Positions 46,310 to 57,492 of a stretch of DNA of 64,000 nucleotides are shown piece after piece. This DNA is from Aquatica leii (Eukaryota; Arthropoda; Insecta; Coleoptera; Lampyridae), in contig CM069435.1 in NCBI GenBank assembly GCA_035610365.1, positions 62,679,389-62,743,388 of the forward strand, read 5' to 3'. The position numbers were made by a program, and so were the translations under genes. The notes under the pieces were generated by a model, which ran no database searches, was not told the DNA's origin, and saw only the letters and a program-made list of their open reading frames with translations. Each line of letters opens with the position of its first letter. Positions within the stretch are counted from its first letter, which is position 1.

Positions 46310-47434
46310 CAATTAAATTACATGTTTTTAACTAATTACTACTACTTGTTCTCCTCGTAATTCTTGTGTAGTGTTATGTTCTGTGGCATACACAATGTTT
46401 TTCCAATGACCCCATAAGTAAAAATCAATGGGGTTTAAATCCGGAGAACGCCGTGATCAAGATACTGGTCAAACACGACAAATTCACCTGTTTCGAATAA
46501 CATTGTTTAGATGTACTCAAACTATCATGAAGAAACCACGTGTTGACGTACATTCAACGGCACATCTTCTAATAGTTCAGGCAAATTGTTTTGCAAACAT
46601 AATAAATACGATTGATCTATCATACGTTCAGGTAGCACAAAAAAGCCAATCAATTGACCCCCGACAATATCTGCCTATAGATAGAAGCTTGAACACGTTG
46701 AATATGGTACGGATATAAAAATGCTTCTCTTAGGGTACGCCACACTGCGTTTCTAAATACATTCACTTCCCGTGCAATTGTACAAACACTCAAAGTGGGA
46801 TTATTATTTACGAGATCCAATATTTTTTTTTTTGGCTTCCATAACACGTCGTGTTCTAGCGCGTCCGGCATTCCGACCCCGTTTGAATCTTAAGTCGCCA
46901 GTATCACGTTCACATTGAACGTCATTTACAAATGCTCTAGGTACTGGATGTTGTCTTCTAGGAAAACGTAAATACGTAAAGTTTCTGCTGCGTTTTAAAA
47001 CACTTCACCATAAATTAAAACCATGTCTATTAATCCTTGATTTGAGAATTGAGCCATAATATTGATCATAATACGATAAATAAAAAATAATATTAAATAA
47101 CAACAAATAAAATTAGCAAACAACAAACAAATAAAGACAAACTCGGAAACAAAGTATACGATAAGATTAACGTGACCAAACTGAACAATGATACTATTGA
47201 CGAAATCTGTACCAATGTCCTTAAACCCAAAAAATTGCAATTGTGCTTATGCACCATCTGATAAGATGTATCACCAAAGTTGCTTAAAATGCGTAGGTGT
47301 ATAGTCACTGGTTCTCAAACAATGTTTCCATTAAATTTAGAAAACCCCTAAATCCGTTATTTTTAATCGTTTGTACTTGACACTAACCACGTTCTGTTAA
47401 ACATAATGCTCGTATTTCGAGGACACCCTGTATA
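46310..47434 (-). pseudogene. Decayed mariner/Tc-like transposon with HTH-DDE transposase
   Basis: Reading the minus strand from about 47058: AQFSNQGLIDMVLIYGEVF opens the transposase. RRQHPVPRAFVNDV comes near 46965-46925. Then a long frame (46871-46650) gives LDLVNNNPTLSVCTIAREVN and FRNAVWRTLREAFLYPYHIQ, a helix-turn-helix region. At the far end, SPDLNPIDFYLWGHWKN near 46460-46400 holds the last catalytic Asp. At 47421-47434 GGACACCCTGTATA is a typical end of such elements. The matching left end was not found, so the element is truncated there, next to the piggyBac relic. Internal deletion removed much of the core. Confidence 0.7.
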
Positions 47435-48089
47435 TGTAAATACGTAATCAAGAACTAAATTATAAACCGTTTTACACAGCACTCCGGTAAGAAAATTAAA
47501 ATAAACAGCGTACGTTTTGTTGCTGTAGAAGGAGTGCGACAAAGGTGTCTTGTGCTGTTGGCAAAAAAGCAGTGAGACCTTTGATAGTGGTGTTGGCATA
47601 AAGATCTTGTCACAAATGTAATGTGCAATTTGCATTGTAGGTACATCGGAGTAATTTTCTTGCTTTTTCGTGATATGTAGTAAATTATTTTAATAGCTGC
47701 TACAATGGTATTGAACGTAATGAGATACAAAATTTGTGAAGCTTCGACGAACACTTTCAGCAATGTCTATGAAACCCAAAAATTACTAGTTACAAAAAGA
47801 AGCTACAAACCCCATAATCCTGCTCGAAGCAATAAAAGATATAAAATCTTTGAAACGTGGTGGATGCTTCTAGCTTATAAGTTTTATTTCAGATTTCACC
47901 AAATTTTTAAGGTCTTCCACCTTTAAGCAACAACCAAAAAGTGCCTATATTTTTAGTTTTTTGTTTTGTATGAAAAGCCTTATCAATCGTTTTTAAAAAT
48001 TATATTAAAAATATATAATTGCAGGTAACCCACAATGTTCGTTTGTACCTAACATTACCTAACAAAATACCTTATACTTATGTACAATC
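47435..48089. other. A+T-rich DNA, nothing recognised
   Basis: Reading frames at 47455-47763 (-) and 47705-47926 (+) have no recognisable motif. Confidence 0.4.
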
Positions 48090-48350
48090 AAAAAAACGTT
48101 ACAATTACGTTCTTCAAATCATCTACAGTATAAAAACAAGTTTTGTAAAGAGTATTTTTTAGATATCCAAATAAAGTCAAGAAGTATATGATCGGGTGAT
48201 TTTGATGGTCACTATCCTCTACTTATGATTCTATTTTCATACAAACAAGTACAAGCTGCAGTGTGTTTTGTAACATCATTATGTTAGTAGTATCCTTGCG
48301 TAATTTCTACATTATCAAGTTGAATTATAATAATTTCCAAAAAATCTTTG
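48090..48350 (-). pseudogene. C-terminal relic of another mariner-like transposase
   Basis: On the minus strand, NDVTKHTAACTCLYENRIIS is followed by WPSKSPDHILLDFIW and, in another frame, DDLKNVI. This matches the order around the second and third catalytic residues in mariner-like transposases (histidine pair, long helix, then WPxxSPDxxPxDFxLW). It is short, frame-broken and without visible ends. It is a different family member from the relic at 46310-47434. Confidence 0.55.
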
Positions 48351-51300
48351 TAACGGTCAGCTATACTACTCGTTTCAAGAAACGTTTGGGCATTGCTATT
48401 TAAACACCGATCTTTACAGAATGTACGATAGCTTGTATAAATTCAACGGAAGTTTTAGTAAACCGTATTCTATAATTCTGTAAGTTAAAGTAGACCGTCA
48501 GATAACATCATGCATTAGTATAAAAGCCAAATTTAAAAATTCATAATTTGTCACATTATGGTTAAATCACTGACAGTAATTCCGACGCTTTTTGTAATCA
48601 AGTAGAAGCAATTAGTGCATTACTAAAATTTTAAATGTTTATTAATAACACCACTGTTATATATTCACTATTATAGATTAAACGTTGGATGTCTTAAAAA
48701 CTAATTTTAGGTTGAACAAACTTAAATGCTAGTAGCAGTAGTTATCTTGCAATGTTGTCATTTTATGATTTATAAGATTATAAAGCACTGTAACTAGAAA
48801 TGTTCAACATTTAAGATCTAATGAACACTCAACTAAAGAAAAAACGGGACATTTTGGTTACTTCGATTAAAACAATTAGCGGTGTAAACAAAGCTTGTCA
48901 GCGAATGTCACCGGCAATCATTCGTAGCCGTTCGCGATGCTATTCAAAAAATTTAAATTAGACAAATAATAAACATCGACATTACTAGAAGCTCAAATCG
49001 TTTATCAGCAATAACTGAAAAAACTATATATTTTTATTTATTTTTTAATTAACTGCATTTTATTTTTATATAAAATATTTTCGTATGAAAATAAAAGTTC
49101 CGTACTAAAACAGTGCATTATAAACTTTATTAAGGCTATCTTTTAAACACATTTTATATTACATCTATGTAACAACCTATTAATAACATTGTAAATATAA
49201 GACCGTTGCTCTTAAGTTTTATTCGCATTTTAAGTAGTTGTTTAATATCTCCTTTGGTCAAAATTTTAAAGAAATGCAATCATAATAAATGTTTCAAATA
49301 TTTGATAACACACTTATAAAAACTTATTAACAGTAGAATAATTAAGTCTAAAAATATAATTACTGCATTTCATTTTTATACAAAATATTTTCGTGTATAA
49401 ATAAACGGATATAAGTTTTGAAAAAATAAATAAATCAAAGTTAATGTGTCTTTAAATTTCTACACGTTACGTTTTTTAGAGGCGAGGAAGAGACGATCAC
49501 TAGTATGATAAACAAAAAATTTGTAATTTACTTGTCACCTACATCCTGCTTTACTATAATACAATAAATAATCGTTTTTATTGCATTTTTCAAGAATGTC
49601 AATTAAAGATAATGAAGTATTTTACCTTTATATTTATTTGTTACTTTTAGTGTTTAAGTCGCTGTTACAGTCTAAAGAAAACTGACAACAGACAGTCGCC
49701 GTGGAAGAAATAATGTAAATTTTTTTTGCATTTATATACCTTATTGCAGTCCATTACACTAATCAGTCATTCAAAGTTTATCGTAATAATAAAATATAGA
49801 TTATTTATTTAAAAAAATTAAACAAAAGATAAAGGAGAGCTATTATTAAATCAGCTTTAATTCGCGTAAATTTACTACTCAGTTTGCTGTAATATTCTTA
49901 ATTTTTAGTAGACTTCTGTAGTAAATTCACCAGTATTTCTTACAATGTGGCTGTAAAATTATATTTCTAACATTATTGTTTACAACTATACATTTTCGTA
50001 CATACTTATGCCTCCTCCTGTCGTATTTCTTTTTGATTCATACGTTACATTGGTATCCCCATTTGCATACTTTTTTTCTTTACCGGTTCTTCTATTTCCT
50101 TTATATAATATTAATATTTGTAACGATAAAAAGTAATAACTTCACTTAAAAAAGTCAAAAAAATGTTTTTCGTTTAAATTACTCCTATATTTTAACAAAT
50201 CAATACGAACAAAGCTACACCTTATAACGCATCAGTTACTAAAATAAGTTTTAACAATTAAGCAAATAAAAACGAAGTCTATGCATCAAAAACAAGATTT
50301 GGTTTAAAATCCGCAATATATGCAGTATGAAAAATTATTTAAAAAAAACTATTTTCTAGTCGCTCCAAAATAATTTGGCGGTTGTACATATGCGTAGGTG
50401 TATAAATGTGACGGCTATAACGTATAAGAATATTAAACAAATAAAAGAATAAGTGCTAGCAAAAATACGGTTTCACAGCATCACAGTTATTCCTAAAATT
50501 ACTAAACACGTAATCATTCTAGATAAACAAAAAATATTCAGTTGTAACAATAATGAATATTTATTTAAATTTATTTATTTCTAATAAAACAACCGTATTT
50601 GAAATTTGTACTGACAAACAAGTACATATTTTTTGTGACAAAACAAACAACGTTGAAAACTTTTGTATTATTTAATACACGTCTTCAAATAAAACTTTAA
50701 AACATTGTCAATAGTTGCTTTAAAAACAAAACCATTATTTTGTATTTATTTTATGAAATCAAATATTTTGAGAGCAGCTCTCGTGTTGAAGCTCGTGACC
50801 GTTGGTTATTGCACTTTACGGTAGGCAACCACACGTCTGTAATTCCCACGTGATTCAAGTTAATTACCTGCTGCAAAGTTGTACTCTATCAGTGCTATGT
50901 TAACCTCATTTCGTAGTTTCCCCAGTTGCATTCTGCAATGCAATATACAGACTCAATACTTGTTATTTATTATAGGTAATGTAATCAATATATTCTACGA
51001 AAACTATTGCATGTTATAACACGTGTTCTTGGTTGTACTTTCCTTTGAACCGGAGATCGCTTTGATTAGTTTGAGATTGAATTTATAAGCTTTCGTTTCA
51101 AATTACAGCTTTCAAGAAACTTGAACGTTTGCTAACAAATCGACAGCTTTCTTGAGTGGATATAAATTAAGCGCGCTCGCCTTAAATTTCGTTTCGACAT
51201 AATAAAAGCATTTATTTGCGAAGAAAATGCAAACACGTTTAAAATTAATTAGAGCTTACAGAATTATAAATAATACTCATAACGCTATGTAGTGTTAGAA

Positions 51301-53044
51301 AATAAAGATCTATTCGGGTAAGATCACGTAGAACGCGTAACAAATTCGAATCAGGTCCTTCTGTACGCATCCCTAATTGCTATAATTACAGTCCAGAAAT
51401 TCATTTACGATCCGAACAAACACAATTCGTTTAATAACAATAAAGGTGTACAAAATCGTACGCGCCAAATTTGCAAAATAAATATTAATACAGTAAAACC
51501 AAATCTGATTATTTTTTATCGCGAGCACGTTTGTTAAAAAATTACACGTAACAACCTATAAAATGTGGTTTAAACATTAAAGGCAAGCAAAAACCAATTT
51601 GTAATATTTAAGTGGCCATTAAAGGCGCTGATAAAACTTTTTTCCCACCTATAGACCTTCCCTCGTTACGCTAACGATTCATATGAATAATAAACTTTAT
51701 AGCCTATACATTAATAGCATTAAAATACCAATAAAAAAAGTCTTCGGCCGTTCGTTTGTGATTTATCGTTTAAAGTTCAAAGAAAATAAAGTTTTGGTCA
51801 TTATTTTTAAGTTGCTTTTGTGGAAGCCGACACGCCTTCTTAAAGAATTTGTAGTATCATTACATCTTTCTTTTCATTAGAATAAAAGATTCCCAACATT
51901 AACTGTACTCTTTATGTTGTTTTTATTAATGTTGGCCTTATCACAAACATTTCTAGTTATATTAGCATTATGTAGTTATGGTAAAATACATTTCTGCTAT
52001 TAGTATCATTTTTGGGTAAATATTTATAAACACTGTTAGAATAGATTATTGAACTATAAAAAAACTGAAACATTTCAGTTTCAGGTATTGTATATTTTCC
52101 GATTATATAAACTGTTCTCAACTTTGTCATATAAAATGCATGTGATTTATTATCACGCAAGTTTTTTTTTAGTTAATTTATAACATTAGTTTACTATTAT
52201 TTAAAACTGTTATAGCTCAAAAAATTGATAACATACAAGTTAGCTTTGACATTTATTAGCATTTTAAATGGTTTTTATTTGGTTTACATATGTTGTTTAT
52301 TATTTAGCGCTAAAACAACCTATAATTATCTTTAGTTGCTTCAGTTCTTTAAAAAAAATCTTTAATATCTAGTGATTATTATTCTTATTAATTATTGCTT
52401 GTTTTTACGTTTACTATTTATGGTTACATTTCAAAACAAGATACAAAACAAGACTGCGGCTAGCTATATGATCAGAGGTTTCTAATAAACGAATGAAAAA
52501 GGAAGGTCTACCGTAGCACCAATGTTCATAACAAACTTCATAGTACAAAATCACAACTAAACATGCTTAAGTTTTTAGAAGATTCTCTAACCATTAAAAC
52601 TCTATCCGGAAAGAAAAGCACGTAAAGTGGTATAGCTATCGTAACTTCGAAACATTTTGTAACATCAGCAATATTTGTTTTTTACTCGTTTCATACAGAG
52701 TAATGAATCTTAAGTGTGAATCAGCTGACTAAAATAGTTCGTACCATTGTTAGTTTTTTTGTACATTTAGTATCAATAATTACTATCATTTTTACATTCA
52801 AACAATAAATGTTGTAATTTAGTTGACATTAGGACGTCTACTATTTGCGTATCGACCTTGTGGCACCAAAACAAGTAAATATTTTCCAATACAGACTTTG
52901 TTTAAATTTGTCGATCACTAAAAGGAACAAATTGACAAAACAACTTTTAATAATAATATATTTGTTTTAAGAAGAACAGCCGTTAAAACCAACAACAAAA
53001 AATATATTAAGAACAAATAGAAAGTCTCAACTCAGCTTTTGCAA
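48351..53044. other. A+T-rich DNA with a less A+T-rich island
   Basis: No gene recognised. About 50770-51200 is richer in G+C than its surroundings and has no long frame; it is a candidate regulatory or exon-like segment. A short direct repeat (CTGCATTTTATTTTTATATA / CTGCATTTCATTTTTATACA followed by AAATATTTTCGT) occurs near 49052 and 49363. Confidence 0.4.
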
Positions 53045-56000
53045 CGTTGCTGTCACAAATTAAATTAAGGAGCAAGAAAGTAACATTTCGAATAAAACAC
53101 TCCATTCAACACTTACTAGGTTTTGGCAAATTGAAAGTCTCCAACCACAAAATCACCTCTCATTATTATCTTTTAAAGAACAGTTCTGCGAGAAACACTT
53201 TCTTGAAACTGTAACGCGAGATGAAAATGGTACCCTCGTAGTTTTAATTCCATTCAATTCAAAACTATCATTGTCAGGCGATTCCAAAAAACTTGCGCAA
53301 GACAGATTTTACAGCCTAGAGAAAAAAATGCATGAATATATACAGTTAGGTCATGCAACAAAAATAACTAGTAATGTGGCAGCTCTAGAAGACGCCGCCG
53401 TTTACACAATTACAACTTTCGATAGGATAATGCCAATCAACGACATTCCCAATTTTTATCTCTCACATCATGCAGTATTTAAAGGTAATTTATTAACAAC
53501 CAAAATACGTATCGTTTTTGACGGTAGTGCAAAATCAGATTGAAATATTTCAATGAACAAAACTCAAATTGTTGGTTCTGTTTTACAAGACTACTTGTTT
53601 TCTATACTGTTGCGTTTCCGACAAGGTATAATAGCACTAACTGCAGATTGTGAAAAGATTTATCGTATAATAAAGATACACCGGTCTTTGAAAAAATTCC
53701 AATGTAAATTGTGGTGAGACAATTCAAAACAAACCTTTGATACGTATCATTTAAATACAGTTACTTATGGCACTGCATCCGCTAGCTACTTAGCAACCAA
53801 ATGCTTAGAGTATCTGGTTGATCAAAATAAACACAGTTTGGCAACAAATGTCATCAAAACTTCATTTTACTTGAACGATTTACTCTTTACATGTGATACT
53901 GTAGAAGAGATCCTTTAAACAAAGAATGAAATAATTAAAATTCTTAATAGCGCAAACATTCCGATTTGAAAGTTCTTGTCTAATAGTCAAACCGTCACGA
54001 AAAAGACTGGTGACTCGAATAACACGTTTTCCACTGTTCCTTTGGGTGATCGTACTAATGCAAAAGCATTAGGTCTTTTTTAGAATTCTATTTCCGATTA
54101 CATTTATTACAATGTACAACTCAACAACAATGGTCCTTCGATCACAAAACGTTTAATACTTTTAATGATATCTCAGTTTTTTGATCCCCTAGGTTTATTG
54201 TCGCCCATTTTAATTACAGGTAAAATAATAATACAGAAGCTATGGGAGCTTAAGCTTTCATGGGATGAATCTGTTCCATGTTCTATTCAGTCGCAGTGAA
54301 TTAATTTCAAGTCGCAATTACTATAATTTTGAGTCCAAAATGCATAATACAGCTACACGGGTTTTGCGATAGCAGCTCGGTTGCTTACGGTGCATGTATT
54401 TATGTGAGATGTACAAACTTCAGTAATCAAGTGTCAACACATCTACTATGCTCTAAATCTAGGGTTGCTCCGTTACACACTATAACAATACCCAGGATAG
54501 AATTATGCGTAGCTGTGTTACTAGTACAGTTTATGCGTAAGGTGAGAAATGCTCTTACAATCGATTGCAGTTCAGTCTTTCTTTGATCTGATTCAACAAT
54601 AGTCTTAAACTGGATTCAATCCGCACCCAACAAATACAAAACATTCATAGCCAATTGTATTGCTGCCATACAGGAACTCTTTCCCGGTAGCGTCATGTAA
54701 AGTCTGAAGACAATCCTTCAGATATTATTTCTCGGGGAATCTCAACAGCTAAAATGCTAACTAATTCTCAGTGGTGGACTGGACCTAATTGTCTATCAGA
54801 TTTAAAACAATCATGGAAAAAGGGTAACCTTACTACTGCCAGTACAGAAGTTTTTGAGTTAAAAGCGACTTCATTAATCGTGACACACTATGAATTATTG
54901 CAAAACGATTTATACCAAACTTTTCAAGTTTTGGTAAACTACAGCGTGTTGTAGCGTACATGCTGAGATTTATATCAAATTGCAAAGGTCCCTCGCATCT
55001 TCGCAACCTTGGAACTTTAACAGTTACAGAATTGCAACAATCATCTAATTTGTTCATTAGATCTTGTCAGCAGTCTTGTTATTTTAAAGAAATACAAGCT
55101 TTAATGGGTAAAAATCCATTAAAATCTACTTCCAACGTTTTATCTCTAAATCCATTTTTAGACGAGAATCACATTCTTAGAGTAGGTGGTCGCATCGCAA
55201 AATCTCGATTCGAATATAAAAAAAAAACATCCAGTGTTACTGCCTAAAGGTCATCCCCTTACTAAATTATTATTCCAACGATTTCATAAAGATTTATTAC
55301 ATTGTGGTGTTCAACAACTACTTACGTGTATGCGTAAACAATATTAGCCTATTTCAGGAAAGACTATTACAAAGAAAATAATTCGAAATTGTATTCAATG
55401 TTTTCGTGCAAAACCTATATATTACAATCCTTTAATGGGCGACTTACTCTCCAAAAAGTTAGAACCAAACCAACCTGCGTTTTATAATACAAGTTTGGAT
55501 TACGCATGACCGATTCTTTTAAGGGATAGAAAGCTGAGAGGAGCCAAACTAATAAAGGCGTATATCTGCATATTTGTTTGCTTGGTTACGCGCGCAGTAC
55601 ACCTTGAAATCCTGACAGATTTATCTACAAATTCATTTATTGCGGTGCTTAAGCGTTTTATTGCTCGTCGAGGCAAACCCTTTACAATATCTAGTGACAA
55701 TGCAAAGAGCTTTGTAGGTGCTAGGAACCAACTGCAGGATCTTTATAAATTTTTACAGAACCCAAGTAGGCAAAACAAAATTTTAGATCATTTGCATGTT
55801 CAGGGCATTAAGTGGGAATTTATCACTCCGCACGCACCGCATCAGGGTGGTATTTGGGAAGGTGGAGTAAAACCTACGAAACTACATTTAAAAAGGGTTT
55901 TGGGTAACACAAATTTAACATATGAAGATTTCTGTACAGTTCTAAACCATATAGAATGTGTTCTAAATTCCAGACCCTTATCCTGTCTATCCACGGATCC

Positions 56001-56382
56001 TTTAGATTTAAATCCTTTGACTCCGAGTCATTTCTTAATCGGGAAGTTCTTGTGCGCAATACCAGAGCTTAATTATTTAACTACTAAACAAAACCTTTTA
56101 TTTATATACCAACGAAATCAACAACTTTTGCAACATTTCTGGAGACGTTGGAGCAGAGAAGTGGTTCTAGAGCTACAGCAGCGAACTAAGTGGTACAAAA
56201 ATTTACCTAACCTTATACAAATTGGTACTCTTGTTCTCATTCGACAGAACAATCTTCCACCTCTCAACTGGTTGCTAGGCAAAGTTACAGAAATTCATCA
56301 AGCTGCTGAAGGTGTTATACGTTCATGTGCAGTTAAAACGCCTTGTGGTAATATAATCAAACGCGCAGTAAATTATTTGTGA
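53045..56382 (+). pseudogene. BEL/Pao LTR retrotransposon pol, broken
   Basis: The protein order is typical of BEL/Pao. LTRFWQIESL, CEKHFLETVTRDENGTLVVL and GDSKKLAQDRFYSLEKKM come first (53119-53330), then FYLSHHAVF and KIRIVFDGSAKSD, followed by a stop (53541-53543). RT continues with ALTADCEKIYR and FYLNDLLF, where the usual second-box YxDD is changed to Asn-Asp. RNase H is at about 54345-54540 (LHGFCDSSSVAYGACIYVR, TIPRIELCVAV). The integrase zinc-binding part (FHKDLLHCG, CIQCFRAK) precedes the integrase core, where SLDYA, SDNAKSF and GGIWEGG keep the three acidic residues. At least six stops or shifts interrupt it. Gag and protease were not found, so the 5' part is gone or unrecognisable. 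Confidence 0.85.
55582..56382 (+). pseudogene. BEL/Pao integrase core and C-terminal domain (open segment)
   Basis: This 266-residue open segment is the best-preserved part of the BEL/Pao pol. It begins inside the integrase at TRAVHLEILTDLSTNSFIAV, contains the second catalytic Asp (SSDNAKSFVG) and the catalytic Glu (HQGGIWEGGVK). It then runs through LNSRPLSCLSTDPLDLNPLT and the C-terminal domain with FWRRWSREVV and the chromatin-binding-like end. The first catalytic Asp lies upstream of a TGA at 55507-55509, so the methionine at 55582 is not a real start. In the live element it would insert the cDNA into the genome. Confidence 0.85.
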
Positions 56383-56493
56383 GCATTACCAGTGTAAACA
56401 TTTTTTTTTTTTATTTCCATGTACCGTTATGTGTTTTGCTTATTTACTAATAGTTTTTTTTGTTTTGTATAAAAGTTTTAATGTAATATTTAT

Positions 56494-56860
56494 ATGTTGA
56501 ATGCTACCGCATTTCAAAGTGACCGGTTGGTGTATATATTTTTTCTATTAATAAGATAGTTGTATAGGCAACCAAACATTCATAATTTTAAGAGAGTTTT
56601 TTGTGTGAAGCATCAAAGACAGACAATTGGTACCTCGGTCCTTGTACGCAGTAGGTACGCGTTGAGAGTAGCGTTGGCTACCGTTATTTCATTTTTATAT
56701 TACAAAAAATGGTTATCATTGTGTTTGTAAATGGTGTAAAATAATGTAAATAAATTGTAAATAGTGTTTGTGCTGTTATCATTTCAAATTACAAATAAAT
56801 TAAAAGAAATGATTAGCTTGAACCAGCTCCACCGAGCATTCGAAGTAAAATTTAACAATA
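56494..56860 (+). other. Probable 3' LTR of the BEL/Pao element
   Basis: About 110 bp after the pol stop, TGTTGAATGCTACCGCATTT starts a segment with a TG start, a less A+T-rich middle (CGGTCCTTGTACGCAGTAGG) and AATAAA near 56795. This suits a BEL/Pao LTR (promoter plus polyadenylation signal). No upstream copy was found, so neither end is proven and the right boundary is approximate. Confidence 0.4.
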
Positions 56861-57492
56861 GCATTCAATAACGTTACCAAAAACAACTTTACTGCTTAGA
56901 AACGTCGCGTAGTTAAATTAAGGAAATTTAACAGAAACCAGCAATTTTTAACCAGAGAAAGCAAAAGCAAAAAATTAATGTTTGACAGCGATATACCTTT
57001 TATCCGCACTCGTAAGGCCAATCAGTAGCGTACTTTGACAGTGCTGTGGTTAATTTTAATTCAAAATAATTTTTTTTGATGAATACACAATAACGACATG
57101 TAACAAGCCATTTTTAACAAGATGCCAAATAACGCATTCGTTCTTTTTTTGGAAACCTGATTGCGCTTATCGCTTATTGCGCAATACGAAAAAAATTTGT
57201 TTTTAAAATATTTGGACATATTATATGTTCACAAAACAAAAAAAGTTATACCAAGAGAATACAATAATGGAAATCACATCTTTCAAAACCCTTGTTGTCA
57301 AAGCATTCTCATGTGCTAACCACATTTCATCTAAAATGTCTGCGATTAAGTGTAATAGCTGCATAAGTACGTTTTACGTACACTGTTTGCAGAAACAACA
57401 AGTGAACGAGTGCCAAATTTGCCTTATCTGTAGAAACAAAAATAAATTTGAACAAAATTGAGTTCTTTTTTGAATTTTTTTAAGCATATATT
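56861..57492. other. A+T-rich DNA with a cysteine-rich short frame
   Basis: The 78-residue frame 57225-57461 (+) contains IKCNSCISTFYVHCLQ and NECQICLIC, a C-x2-C...H-C...C-x2-C spacing as in a PHD-type zinc finger. Such fingers occur in some retroelement proteins. It is too short and isolated to call a gene. Confidence 0.35.

Noticed and set aside
47455..47926. Two 70-100 residue frames on opposite strands
   Set aside because: No motif, skewed composition and mutual overlap; treated as chance frames.
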